From: Thalassobium sp. R2A62 | GTDB lineage: Bacteria; Pseudomonadota; Alphaproteobacteria; Rhodobacterales; Rhodobacteraceae | DNA: 64,000 nucleotides | NCBI RefSeq assembly: GCF_000161835.1 | Contig: NZ_GG697169.2 | Coordinates: forward strand, 2,298,575 to 2,362,574 | Direction: 5' to 3' | In this document: piece by piece, positions 19,616 to 28,166 of the stretch | How positions within the stretch are numbered: position 1 is the stretch's first letter | How the letters are laid out: every line of letters begins with the position of its first letter | The notes under the pieces: generated by a model | Databases searched by the model: none | What the model was told of the DNA's origin: nothing | What the model saw: only the letters and a program-made list of their open reading frames with translations | Position numbers and translations under genes: made by a program

Positions 19616-20283
19616 TGGCTCACCTCATACGATGACATGGTTGCCCCACAATCATACAGCGGCTGGTTTGGAAAAAACCCGACCTCGCCCAGCTCAAGGA
19701 ACTCAACAGGCAACGCGCTAAACACGTTCTCAGGGGTGGACTTGTCCCAGCTTTCACCAAACAGAAAAATCCGAAGATCACGGCTAATGAACTGGCGTCC
19801 TTCACGGCTGCGCACGATTTCGCCTGCCTCATTCACCACGTCATAAGCGTAGGCCGTGTTATCTAGGACGACGTCATCAATGACCGTTGTGTCACCGGTC
19901 AGTCGGTCATAGCCGACATACCGCTCAAAGCTGCCATCAGGCTGCTCGATTGTGAAATCGTATGTATCAGCCCCCGTTTCCAATAGCTCGGTGATGTTCT
20001 CAGGGTCCGGTGCAGGCACAATCATGCGTTCGGTCCGCACAGGGTTCATAAGAATCGTCTCGAGCCACTGAAATTCACGATCGACTTTGCGGACACGGCT
20101 AATGCCGGCTGCATTAAACAAACCCATCCACTGCTCTCCAGCGGCGTCACCGTCGCAGGTCCAGATGTTCGACATCAGGCATGACCGATATTGAATGGTC
20201 AGCTGAGGCGTACAACCGTTCGGCGGCTCAAACGCCACAGCCGGCGATGCTAACAGCCCTAGGATTACTGCAAGCCGCATCAT
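19612..20283 (-). CDS. Secreted four-cysteine protein of the glt locus, paralogue 2
   Basis: This 223-residue protein has a signal peptide (MMRLAVILGLLASPAVAF), then GCTPQLTIQYRSC, WTCDGDAAG, LLETGADTYDFTIEQ, YVGYDRLTGDTTVIDDV, PVEFLELGEVGFF and a C-terminal DCGATMSSYE. It is clearly homologous along its length to the flanking genes at 18908-19615 and, more distantly, 20280-20987. ATG 20283 overlaps the upstream TGA, and the gene's own stop overlaps the downstream start. No catalytic motif can be seen. The repeated YDFT/DRLTG block and the cysteine spacing suggest a small beta-rich periplasmic domain. Confidence 0.75.
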   Translation of the reverse strand: MMRLAVILGLLASPAVAFEPPNGCTPQLTIQYRSCLMSNIWTCDGDAAGEQWMGLFNAAGISRVRKVDREFQWLETILMNPVRTERMIVPAPDPENITELLETGADTYDFTIEQPDGSFERYVGYDRLTGDTTVIDDVVLDNTAYAYDVVNEAGEIVRSREGRQFISRDLRIFLFGESWDKSTPENVFSALPVEFLELGEVGFFPNQPLYDCGATMSSYEVSQ

Positions 20284-20987
20284 CCGAAGTCACCACAGCC
20301 AAACAACGGCTGGCGCGCACCAAACCCTGCCTGCCCCGGCAAAACGATGCGTTGAGGTGTTTGATTCTGAACTGATATTGTATCAGCAGTTCTGCTTTCC
20401 ACCGTTCCCGTCAGAACAAATGGATAGTCCGGATGGAAATAGACCGTGTTGATATGACGAACCTCGGTATCCTCAGTTTCGCCAACGACAAAGCTATAGT
20501 CAGACCGACCGATTTCGAACGTCAAACCATCGATTTCAACCGTCTCGCCAATGGTGAACATCGTCCCTTTGAAAATAGCCGGTTGGCTATCCAGACCAGG
20601 CAAATTGAAGGTCAGCGATTGCTCGAATGTATCAACGCCATCGCCTAGCAACGTAGACAGATCTAGACCGTCCTGCGTTTCTACCAATTCAAACCAATAG
20701 GTCCCGTCCAATGGACCAGTGAACACCAACAACCCGTCATCGGTGTACCCTTCAACTGAGCTGTCACCATCCGCACCATCATGCAAAAGGATCGTGTTGT
20801 AATCGGCACGCCCCTCGCAAGTGTAGAGCGTCTCGACGACACAGCTGTTTTTGTGAACAGTCAAAACAGGAGCGCAACCATCCAACAGGACACCCGGCGC
20901 GGCGCGATCCTGGGTCCAAGCAGGCGCGGCGAGACCGCTCGCGAGAAGCGTGCTGAGCGTAAGGATTTTTGTCAATCCTGTCGACAT
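20280..20987 (-). CDS. Secreted four-cysteine protein of the glt locus, paralogue 1
   Basis: This 235-residue protein has an N-terminal signal (LTLSTLLASGLAAPAWTQ) and keeps the family landmarks: DGCAPVLTVHKNSC, a TCEG cysteine, DGVDTFEQSLTF, IGETVEIDGLTFEIG, VLPGQAGFGARQP and the closing LFGCGDF. It is the most divergent of the three paralogues. ATG 20987 is chosen because CAGGAG lies about 9 bases before it; the frame continues to a GTG without such support. It is the first of the trio, about 120 bases downstream of gltD. The function is unknown. Confidence 0.72.
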   Translation of the reverse strand: MSTGLTKILTLSTLLASGLAAPAWTQDRAAPGVLLDGCAPVLTVHKNSCVVETLYTCEGRADYNTILLHDGADGDSSVEGYTDDGLLVFTGPLDGTYWFELVETQDGLDLSTLLGDGVDTFEQSLTFNLPGLDSQPAIFKGTMFTIGETVEIDGLTFEIGRSDYSFVVGETEDTEVRHINTVYFHPDYPFVLTGTVESRTADTISVQNQTPQRIVLPGQAGFGARQPLFGCGDFG

Positions 20988-21106
20988 ATTGCCTGTCTCC
21001 TGTTGGATCACTTAGGTCATGTGTACTGACCCAAGCCCATTCGTTAACGAATTCTGCAAATTACGTAATTCAGAGCCCAAATTACGCAAATTACATGAAA
21101 TTATCC

Positions 21107-22540
21107 TTATTCAGCGGCCACGCTTGCGGTGTTGCTAAGGTAGGACATGATCGCCTCGGCGGCCTCGCGTCCGTCACGGATTGCCCACACAACTAGGCTG
21201 GCACCGCGCACAATATCACCTGCGGCATAAACACCATCGAGGCTGGTCTCACCCGTGCCGTAGTTCGCTTTGACCGTGCCCCAGCGGGTCACTTCCAAGC
21301 CATTAACGCCCCATAGTTTCGGCAGGTCTTCTGGCTCGAAGCCCAGCGCCTGAACAACCAGATCAGCATCTTCGATATAGTCCGAACCTTCGATCAGTTC
21401 TGGCATTTGACGACCCGTCGGATCAGGTGCACCCAAACGCATTTTCTGAACCATCACACCCTCAACAGCATCACCAGTGAACCCCTTTGGTGCACTCAGC
21501 CAAACAAACTCTACGCCTTCTTCTTCGGCATTTTGAACTTCGCGTTGCGAGCCAGGCATGTTCGCTTTGTCCCGACGGTAAAGGCATTTGACCGATGTCG
21601 CACCCTGACGGATCGCCGTGCGGACACAGTCCATTGCAGTGTCACCACCACCGATGACGACGACGCGCTTGCCCTCGGCATTCAACGCACCGCTGTCAAA
21701 TTCTTCTACATCATCGCCAAAGCTCTTGCGGTTGCTCGCGGTCAGATAATCCAACGCACGTACGACGCCCTCGGCTCCGACACCCGGCGCCTGCAGCGCC
21801 CGCGTCTTATATACACCCGTTGCGATCAGCACTGCGTCATGCTTGCCGCGGATCGCATCAAACGACAGATCCTCGCCCACATTGCAATTCAGACGGAACT
21901 CGATACCACCCGCTTCGAGCTGGTCCATACGCTTCATCACCACGTCTTTTTCCAGCTTGAACCCCGGAATGCCGTAAGTAAGCAAGCCGCCGCCGCGGTC
22001 GTAGCGGTCATAAACAGTGACCTGAATGCCTTGCCGGCGCAGCATATCTGCCGCGGCCAAGCCACCCGGTCCGGCACCGATAATGCCAACAGATTCTGCA
22101 CGCTCCGCGCTAGGTGAGATCGGTTTGACCCAACCGTTTTCAAACGCGGTGTCGGTAATGTATTTTTCGACCGAACCGATCGTCACTGTGCCGTGGCCAG
22201 ACTGTTCGATCACACAGTTGCCTTCGCAAAGACGATCCTGCGGACAGATACGGCCACAGATTTCTGGGAACGTATTTGTTGCCTGCGAGACATCGTAGGC
22301 CTCTCGCAGACGCCCCTCTGCCGTCAGGCGGAGCCAGTCAGGAATATTGTTGTGCAGGGGGCAGTGCGACTGACAATACGGCACACCACACTGGCTGCAC
22401 CGGCTCGACTGCTCTTCGGCTTTGACCGCTGCATACTCCGAATAAATCTCTTCAAAATCCTGTTTGCGTAGGTCAGGCGCCCGCTTGGTCGGCATGTCCC
22501 GATCCACATTCACAAACTTGAGCATTTTCTGATTGGCCAC
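21107..22540 (-). CDS. gltD: Glutamate synthase (NADPH) small subunit
   Basis: This 477-residue flavoprotein passes electrons from NADPH to GltB. The N-terminal Fe-S domain holds CSQCGVPYCQSHCPLHNNIP and CGRICPQDRLCEGNC. The FAD site is GAGPGGLAAADMLRRQG, the NADPH site is GGGDTAMDC, and the C-terminal FAD motif is GVYAAGDIVRGASLVVWAI. I set the start at GTG 22540 (VANQKMLKFV), preceded by GGAAAGGG. The frame runs on into the divergent promoter region to 22663 without a ribosome site. The three secreted-protein genes and gltB follow on the same strand. Confidence 0.95.
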   Translation of the reverse strand: MANQKMLKFVNVDRDMPTKRAPDLRKQDFEEIYSEYAAVKAEEQSSRCSQCGVPYCQSHCPLHNNIPDWLRLTAEGRLREAYDVSQATNTFPEICGRICPQDRLCEGNCVIEQSGHGTVTIGSVEKYITDTAFENGWVKPISPSAERAESVGIIGAGPGGLAAADMLRRQGIQVTVYDRYDRGGGLLTYGIPGFKLEKDVVMKRMDQLEAGGIEFRLNCNVGEDLSFDAIRGKHDAVLIATGVYKTRALQAPGVGAEGVVRALDYLTASNRKSFGDDVEEFDSGALNAEGKRVVVIGGGDTAMDCVRTAIRQGATSVKCLYRRDKANMPGSQREVQNAEEEGVEFVWLSAPKGFTGDAVEGVMVQKMRLGAPDPTGRQMPELIEGSDYIEDADLVVQALGFEPEDLPKLWGVNGLEVTRWGTVKANYGTGETSLDGVYAAGDIVRGASLVVWAIRDGREAAEAIMSYLSNTASVAAE

Positions 22541-22663
22541 GATGCACCCTTTCCGCATTGGAACAGACGTTATAGCGGCGGCCGCAGAAAATAAAAGTAA
22601 CTTCTGCTGACCTATATTAGGAAAAGCTGTATCCACCGCACGGAATTTCTCCAATTTGTTCAA

Positions 22664-22691
22664 TATTTATGTCCGATACGGACTTAAATGC
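22664..22691. promoter_or_regulatory. Palindromic site GTCCG-N3-CGGAC, copy 2
   Basis: GTCCGATACGGAC lies at 22671-22683 with the same flanks as the 9507 site: TTAT to the left, ATGCGA to the right. It stands between divergent gltD and uppP, about 69 bases before the uppP start and 130 before gltD. Conservation of arms plus flanks between two unrelated promoters points to one regulator acting on both. Confidence 0.5.
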
Positions 22692-22751
22692 GATCTTTCC
22701 CCTCTGGCCCAAGCGTTTAGGTTGGCGACATCGAATCAAAAGGTCCGTGAA

Positions 22752-23555
22752 ATGCCTCTGTTCCAGCTCGTTCTTGTCGCTTTGATCCAAGGCATTACCG
22801 AATTCCTACCCGTATCGTCGTCGGCGCATTTGATCCTGCTACCTAGCCTCACAAACTTAGAAGACCAAGGTCAGGTGATCGATGTTGCGGTGCACGTTGG
22901 CACTCTCTTTGCTGTCATTCTCTACTTTTGGGCAGATGTTAAAATTGCACTATCGGGTATCCCGCGCCTGTTGCGCCGCAAAGTCGACACCCAAGGCGCA
23001 TGGCTCGCACTTTGTCTGATCATCGCCACGGTGCCTGTGATCGTCGTAGGGCTAATCCTCAAGCTCACGGGGCTTGATGACATGCTACGGTCCGTCGCCG
23101 TCATCGGTTGGGCGATGTTGATCTTTGGTCTTGTGCTGTACTGGGCGGATCAAAAGGGCCCAACCACAAAGACCGCTGCTAGCTGGTCGCTCAAGGACGC
23201 GGTCGTCATGGGTTTGTGGCAGGCTGTCGCATTGATCCCGGGAACGTCACGCTCGGGCATTACGATCACTGGCGCCCGCCAGTTGGGCTATGGACGTGAG
23301 GATGCAGCCAAGCTCGCGATGCTCATGTCGATCCCGACAATCATCGCGTCTGGTGCGCTGTTGGGGATCGAAGTCACCGCGACTGCGGACGCACAGGCGG
23401 CCAAAGACGGCGCCCTCGCCGCAGGCCTCGCATTCATCGCCGCACTCTTTGCATTGACCCTCATGATGCGCTTGCTCAAATCCGTCAGCTTTACGCCTTA
23501 CGTGATTTACCGCTGCATCCTTGGTGTGATCCTATTGTGGATCGCTTACACCTAA
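22752..23555 (+). CDS. uppP: Undecaprenyl-diphosphatase
   Basis: This 267-residue polytopic membrane enzyme recycles bactoprenol pyrophosphate for cell-wall synthesis. Both signature motifs are present: LIQGITEFLPVSSSAHLIL near the N-terminus, and PGTSRSGITI with its catalytic Arg/Ser in the second half. ATG 22752 gives the standard BacA/UppP N-terminus; the frame runs 32 codons further into the gltD-uppP promoter. Its TAA overlaps the TAG of the opposite-strand NDUFA9-like gene. Confidence 0.94.
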   Translation: MPLFQLVLVALIQGITEFLPVSSSAHLILLPSLTNLEDQGQVIDVAVHVGTLFAVILYFWADVKIALSGIPRLLRRKVDTQGAWLALCLIIATVPVIVVGLILKLTGLDDMLRSVAVIGWAMLIFGLVLYWADQKGPTTKTAASWSLKDAVVMGLWQAVALIPGTSRSGITITGARQLGYGREDAAKLAMLMSIPTIIASGALLGIEVTATADAQAAKDGALAAGLAFIAALFALTLMMRLLKSVSFTPYVIYRCILGVILLWIAYT

Positions 23556-24529
23556 GCCTTGAGGTTCTTGGCGCTCTCTTTGATCGCGTCATACTGACCT
23601 GATGGCCGGAACCGCCACAGGTAATCCGTCAGGACGGCATCCGTCGGCACAGGCGCAATCCCGAGATCAGCAAAACCCCGTGCATCTTCGGACACGACAT
23701 TGTCCACGCTCAAGTTCTTGATCTGATCGCTGGTGATCGGTGCCTTGATGATCCCAAGGCTCAGCGTTTCAGCAATACCAAAACCGAACGCCATCAGTTT
23801 GGCTGCAAAGGTTGGGATATTCAGAACGAGACGCCGGCGGCGTACGATCTCTAGCATTTGGGTCATCAACTCACGGAACGACGCGACATCTGGGCCGCCT
23901 AACTCATAGATGCCCGACGCATCACCAGTCACGCCCATGACAGCAGCCTGAGCCACGTCGTCAACGTAGACGGGTTGGAATTTGGTATCAGCTCCAACCA
24001 CTGGCAAAACTGGGCCAAAGCGGCTCATCGATGCAAAGCGGTTAAAGAAGTCATCCTCTGGTCCAAACACGATTGATGGCCGGACGATCATAGCATTTGG
24101 CATGGCTTCCAGAACGGCTTTCTCGCCAGCTGCTTTGGTTTGGGAATAGGTGCTATCTGCATTCGCATCAGCACCAATCGCCGAAATATGCACCATCCGG
24201 TCAACGCCAGTTGCGGCAGCAATGCGCGCAACCCGCCCAGCACCCTCGGCCTGAACAGCCTCAAAGCTTTGGCGACGTGTTTCAGCCAGAATGCCAACGC
24301 AGTTTAAAACCGCATCCGCACCTTGCATCGCCGCCGCGACGCTAGCATCATCGCGAATGTTGCAAAAGATCGGCTCGACCTGACCAACAGCGCCATAGGG
24401 TTTAACGAACATCGCTTCGTTCGGGCGGCGAACGGCTACCCGTACACGCCAACCAGCCTGCGCCATCCGCCGCGCAACATAGCGCCCAACGAATCCTGAT
24501 CCGCCATAAATGGTGACAAGCTTAGACAT
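23552..24529 (-). CDS. Complex I NDUFA9-like NAD(P)-binding protein
   Basis: This 325-residue atypical SDR has a typical Rossmann start (LVTIYGGSGFVGRYVARRM), VLNCVGILAETRRQSFE, HISAIGADANADS and RPSIVFGPEDDFFNRFA. This is the pattern of the alphaproteobacterial relatives of mitochondrial NDUFA9, an accessory subunit of NADH:quinone oxidoreductase. ATG 24529 has AAGGGA upstream. The gene is monocistronic, tail-to-tail with uppP, and is the last backbone gene before tRNA-Leu. Confidence 0.85.
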   Translation of the reverse strand: MSKLVTIYGGSGFVGRYVARRMAQAGWRVRVAVRRPNEAMFVKPYGAVGQVEPIFCNIRDDASVAAAMQGADAVLNCVGILAETRRQSFEAVQAEGAGRVARIAAATGVDRMVHISAIGADANADSTYSQTKAAGEKAVLEAMPNAMIVRPSIVFGPEDDFFNRFASMSRFGPVLPVVGADTKFQPVYVDDVAQAAVMGVTGDASGIYELGGPDVASFRELMTQMLEIVRRRRLVLNIPTFAAKLMAFGFGIAETLSLGIIKAPITSDQIKNLSVDNVVSEDARGFADLGIAPVPTDAVLTDYLWRFRPSGQYDAIKESAKNLKA

Positions 24530-24711
24530 GGTGAATTTCCCTTTGAACACTAGGCTGCACAGGGTTTACCGATCACTGGCGTTTGAAACAAGGCGCAAAA
24601 CACCCCAGAGTTTAGCCGCTTTGATCCGGAACGGCAGATTCCCCCAATCGCGTGCTTGAATCTATGTTGACACCCTGCGCACACGCGCTTAAATCCCGCT
24701 CATCGACACCT

Positions 24712-24797
24712 GCCCAGGTGGCGGAATGGTAGACGCGCCAGCTTCAGGTGCTGGTGTCTGTATGGACGTGGAGGTTCGAGTCCTCTCCTGGGCACCA
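24712..24797 (+). tRNA. tRNA-Leu (anticodon CAG)
   Basis: A GCCCAGG/CCTGGGC acceptor stem, the anticodon arm CCAGC-TTCAGGT-GCTGG (anticodon CAG), a long variable arm as in class II tRNAs, the GGTTCGAGTCC T arm, discriminator A and an encoded CCA are all present. The 3' end is duplicated at 47543 and 63277, so this gene is the attachment site of the following element(s). Confidence 0.95.
24780..24797 (+). other. attL: tRNA-Leu 3' end, 18-bp direct repeat
   Basis: GTCCTCTCCTGGGCACCA at the tRNA 3' end recurs exactly at 47543-47560 and with one T-to-C change at 63277-63294. Integrases that use a tRNA 3' end leave exactly this kind of duplication, and an integrase gene begins 178 bases downstream. 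Confidence 0.8.
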
Positions 24798-24853
24798 AAA
24801 TACCCCCTATATCTCCAAGAAATCGTTGCTAATAACTGCTTCTGGCGGAATCC

Positions 24854-24883
24854 GGGACCACAATCGGGACCGCTTTTAGGACC
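24854..24883 (+). repeat. Three 12-bp-spaced GGGACC boxes near attL
   Basis: GGGACC at 24854, GGGACC at 24866 and AGGACC at 24878 recur with an exact 12-base period between the tRNA and the integrase. Paired copies with the same period lie near the other two att copies (47463/47475 and 63197/63209). They are probably integrase arm-type or excisionase sites. Confidence 0.6.
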
Positions 24884-24974
24884 ACTTCGTCGAGAAGCGC
24901 ACCCAAAGCGTCACAGATAAGCGGTCCAGATAAGCTTGCACCCGGTAAGCTGTGTCGAGATAGTCTCGAGCACA

Positions 24975-26273
24975 ATGGATGATCCGATCTCAAAGCTCCC
25001 CAAATACGTCTTCCGGCGGGCCAATGGCTCGTATCGGTATAAGCGCAACGTGCCCAAAGCACTGCGGGAGGTGATTCCCAAGGCGACTGTGTATCGCCAG
25101 CTGGGGGATAGCTACGATGAGGCAATCAGGAGGCTGCCTGTTGTCCATGCTGAGGTGGAGGCGTTGTTCGATGAGGAGCGCAGTACACCCAACAGTGTGC
25201 GCGCTAAGTCCATTGTCCGTGAGCGCCTGGGAGAGTGGCACGCAGAGGTGTTTGCGGAGGGAGTGGTCGATCCTGAATGGGATGTCACAGATGACTTCCG
25301 GGAACTTGCTATGGAGCTTCAGGGCAGCACACCGCCCGAAGTGGTACGCCAGGTCGGCAGTGCGCGACTGTCTCCAGAGCCAATGACCCTGCATAAGGTC
25401 CTATCTGACTACTACACCTACAAATGTGACAACAATGTTGAGGACAAAGCCCTCAAGACCCGCATTGAGCGGATCCGTAAGGACCTCGTGATTGCACTGG
25501 GTAAGAACAGGGTGGAGTGGACACCCCTTGCTGACATCACCCGAGCTGATGCCAACACGTTCCGGGACTACCTGCTGAACCGTATGGCACCAAACTCCGT
25601 TGTTCGCACCGTTGGGGTCATCAAGGCGGCCATGAACCATGTGATCATCGAGAACGACCTAGAGCAGCGTAACGTCTTCCAAAGGATCAAGATCAAAGGA
25701 GCCGGTGCCAGTAAGGATGACCGCTTGCCGATGACTGATAACCAGCTGGAGATGCTGCTGCCGGAGTATAAAGGAAACCCCACAGCCTATGCCCTGCTTG
25801 TTAGCCTGGCAGATACGGGGGCACGGCTTGCTGAGGTTGTAGGGCTAGAAGCACAAGATCTCGACCTAGCTACGGGGTGCCTGCACATTCGCCACAACAG
25901 CCTACGACGCCTCAAGACAAAGACCTCCACCAGAAGCATACCACTATCCCCCAGGGCCACAGAGTGCCTCAGACAGCAGCAAGTTGGACTATCGGATACC
26001 GACCCCCTCTTCCCCGCCTATGCCCGACCTCGTGGCAGTGATGCGGCCTCCGCCATGCTCATGAAGCGGCTAAGAACACAGATCACAGACAAGAAGGTGA
26101 CCATCCACTCCCTACGCCACCGTATGAAGGACAAGCTGCGCAACACCGGCTGTCCTGAGGCCATCTCCCTGGCCATCCTCGGGCACAGCACCAACACAGT
26201 GGCAGCCAACTATGGCTCGGGGTATGCGCTGGAGGTCATGCGGGAGCACTTGGTGAAGGTCTGGGAGGAGTGA
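24975..26273 (+). CDS. Tyrosine-type site-specific integrase (tRNA-Leu element)
   Basis: This 432-residue recombinase has a short N-terminal region (YVFRRANGSYRYKRNVPKAL) typical of roseobacter island integrases, a SAM-like core-binding domain around residues 110-210, and a catalytic domain. The domain keeps the first Arg (DTGARLAEVVGL), the Lys strand (LKTKTSTRSIPL), HSLRHRMKDKLR, the second His in LGHSTNTV and the tyrosine in AANYGSG. ATG 24975 is chosen because the longer frame begins with a TTG. Its position beside the tRNA makes it the likely agent of integration at 24780-24797. The 3' end is duplicated as a fragment at 37133-37201. Confidence 0.93.
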   Translation: MDDPISKLPKYVFRRANGSYRYKRNVPKALREVIPKATVYRQLGDSYDEAIRRLPVVHAEVEALFDEERSTPNSVRAKSIVRERLGEWHAEVFAEGVVDPEWDVTDDFRELAMELQGSTPPEVVRQVGSARLSPEPMTLHKVLSDYYTYKCDNNVEDKALKTRIERIRKDLVIALGKNRVEWTPLADITRADANTFRDYLLNRMAPNSVVRTVGVIKAAMNHVIIENDLEQRNVFQRIKIKGAGASKDDRLPMTDNQLEMLLPEYKGNPTAYALLVSLADTGARLAEVVGLEAQDLDLATGCLHIRHNSLRRLKTKTSTRSIPLSPRATECLRQQQVGLSDTDPLFPAYARPRGSDAASAMLMKRLRTQITDKKVTIHSLRHRMKDKLRNTGCPEAISLAILGHSTNTVAANYGSGYALEVMREHLVKVWEE

Positions 26274-26314
26274 TGCTGGAGTAGGCGAGTGGCGGGTCTG
26301 AGCGGACCTTCAAC

Positions 26315-26378
26315 CAAAGCGCAGCGAACGGCAGAAATGAGCCCAATCTGTGAATTCGACTTTCTCGCTGCACGCTTT
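26315..26378 (+). repeat. Interspersed intergenic repeat, copy 1
   Basis: A block containing GAGCCCAATCTGTGAATTCG and then ACTTTC..GCTGC follows the integrase gene. It is repeated at 40853-40916 after the second integrase at about 80% identity. No reading frame is preserved. Roseobacter genomes carry many such short interspersed sequences. Confidence 0.55.
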
Positions 26379-26525
26379 CGCAACGCCAGAAATGCCGCGT
26401 GAGCGAGAAATCTAATGCCGCCGCGCAACGGAAGGACCGGCCATTCAATGAAACCACAACAATAGATCATCAGTGTTCCGCCCGTTTGCTGCAGCTGTAA
26501 GAAAGTGAGTTCACTACGGTGTCCA

Positions 26526-27374
26526 CTACACGAGCCGGTATTGCGCTGCTTTATTGCGCAAAAACGGAAGACCTTTGTCCATCACAGTTTGGAAGTCGGG
26601 CGCGACCGGCCGCCAAACCGACAGTCCACGAGACATCTCAGGTGGCATGTTGATGAAGCTCTCCATTGCCAAGCCGCCCTTGAAACCAATAGCAGCCAAG
26701 GCTCCGAATACTTCATCCCAATCGCAGCAACCTTCGCCTGGCGTTCCACGATCACTCTCGGACAGGTGAATGTATCTCAGATGCTCACGCGCATCCAGAA
26801 TACCGTTAGCGGCACCCTTCTCTTCGATGTTCATGTGATAGGTATCGAGGTGTATGAAGATGTTGTCTGAGCCAATACGTTCAATCATATCCCGTGCTTG
26901 CCAGCCGGTGTTGATCAAATGCGTTTCATAGCGATTGACTGGCTCGATACCAAACAAAAGCCCCAGTGACTTAGCGTAGGCCGCGCAGGTCTCCAAGGAG
27001 CGCGCAACACTCGACAATTCAGCCTCTGTTGGCGGCATACCCGAACACTCACCAATACCACCATATGTTACACCAGAAACGGCTTCTGCGCCCATGGCCT
27101 TGGCCGTATCAAAGACCACTTTCATATGTTCAATTGCACCAACAGGGTTATGAGATGGCCAAACGGCTTGTGGCAGTCCTAGCGAGCAGACCGCGCGCAT
27201 ATCATTCTTTTCCAACAGTTTGCGCGTATGCTCTGCATCAACTGCCGGTGCATCGAGCAGCGCAATCTCCAAGAAATCCATCTTATAGTCGACCGCAGCT
27301 TTAACTGCTCGTTCGGCTCCCTCACGGTCCCATTTCATGGTCCACATGCTGGTATGAACACCAAATCCTTCCAT
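26526..27374 (-). CDS. Sugar epimerase, D-tagatose 3-epimerase-like TIM barrel
   Basis: This 282-residue protein of the xylose-isomerase-like TIM-barrel superfamily keeps the four metal/catalytic positions of ketose 3-epimerases: Glu144 (GIEPVNRYE), Asp177 (IHLDTYHMN), His203 (IHLSESDRG) and Glu238 (AMESF). It would interconvert ketoses at C3, for example D-ribulose with D-xylulose. ATG 27374 follows AAGGAATATACG; the open frame upstream is unsupported. It is the last gene of the pentitol operon, after the HAD gene, and the exact sugar is not fixed by sequence. Confidence 0.8.
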   Translation of the reverse strand: MEGFGVHTSMWTMKWDREGAERAVKAAVDYKMDFLEIALLDAPAVDAEHTRKLLEKNDMRAVCSLGLPQAVWPSHNPVGAIEHMKVVFDTAKAMGAEAVSGVTYGGIGECSGMPPTEAELSSVARSLETCAAYAKSLGLLFGIEPVNRYETHLINTGWQARDMIERIGSDNIFIHLDTYHMNIEEKGAANGILDAREHLRYIHLSESDRGTPGEGCCDWDEVFGALAAIGFKGGLAMESFINMPPEMSRGLSVWRPVAPDFQTVMDKGLPFLRNKAAQYRLV

Positions 27375-27488
27375 CGTATATTCCTTTCTGTTTTTTGTTT
27401 TGAACCAATTTGCCGGGATTCCGACAGGTATGGCGTTAGTCGTTTGACGGTTGTTCTTCTTGCCCAACAGGTACGGCGTCACGCGCAA

Positions 27489-28166
27489 TCAATGGGTCTT
27501 GGCCATAAGTGTTTGGATGGCATGCGGTAGTTTGCCCATGTCGTCGATCAACAGATCTGGCTCCAGCGATGCGAGGCGGTCTTTAAGTTTGGCGGGGGCT
27601 GCATGGCGTGCGCCATAATACCCGATAACCCGCATCCCGGCTGCTTTGGCCGCTTTGATACCTGCGGGACTATCTTCAATGACCACAGCGTCTTCCGGAG
27701 CAGCACCCATCACATGAGCGGCGTGTAGAAAGACATCTGGGTGTGGCTTGCCTCGCGCCACTAAGTCTGTGCTGAAGACGTGCTCACCGAAAAAGTCCTC
27801 TAGCCCGGTGAGCGAAAGCGACCTACGAATGCGTGCCATGTTTGACGATGATGCGACGCACTTTGCCAAGTTGATCGATGAAAGGGCAGTGCTAATGCCC
27901 TCTACCGGCGCAAGGTCAGTGCGAAAAGCAGTCAGAAGCTTGATTTGAAAATTAAGCAATTCGATTGGCGCGATTTCATGTCCGAAGGTCTCGCCTGCAA
28001 CCCGAGCGATGTCTGCGATAGGTTTGCCGAGAAAGGCCTCATATGCCTGTTCTGAGGAGATCTCCAAGCCAGACGCCGCGCAATGCTCGACTAGAAACTT
28101 AAAAACAATCGGCTCACTCTCGACGAGGACACCGTCACTATCAAAAATGATCAGTGGTTGGTTCAT
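27489..28166 (-). CDS. HAD-family phosphatase/phosphomutase (beta-PGM-like)
   Basis: This 225-residue HAD subfamily IA protein has motif I DSDGVLVESE (the two aspartates near residues 9 and 11), an alpha-helical cap, motif II SSN, motif III Lys in RGKPHPDVF, and motif IV VIEDSPAG. Relatives act on sugar phosphates or polyol phosphates. Its start overlaps the kinase stop by 4 bases (ATGA), so it is expressed with the pentitol genes. A role in clearing a phosphorylated sugar by-product is plausible but unproven. Confidence 0.82.
   Translation of the reverse strand: MNQPLIIFDSDGVLVESEPIVFKFLVEHCAASGLEISSEQAYEAFLGKPIADIARVAGETFGHEIAPIELLNFQIKLLTAFRTDLAPVEGISTALSSINLAKCVASSSNMARIRRSLSLTGLEDFFGEHVFSTDLVARGKPHPDVFLHAAHVMGAAPEDAVVIEDSPAGIKAAKAAGMRVIGYYGARHAAPAKLKDRLASLEPDLLIDDMGKLPHAIQTLMAKTH

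Noticed and set aside
21407-22117. 236-codon plus-strand frame
   Set aside because: It is a shadow of gltD.
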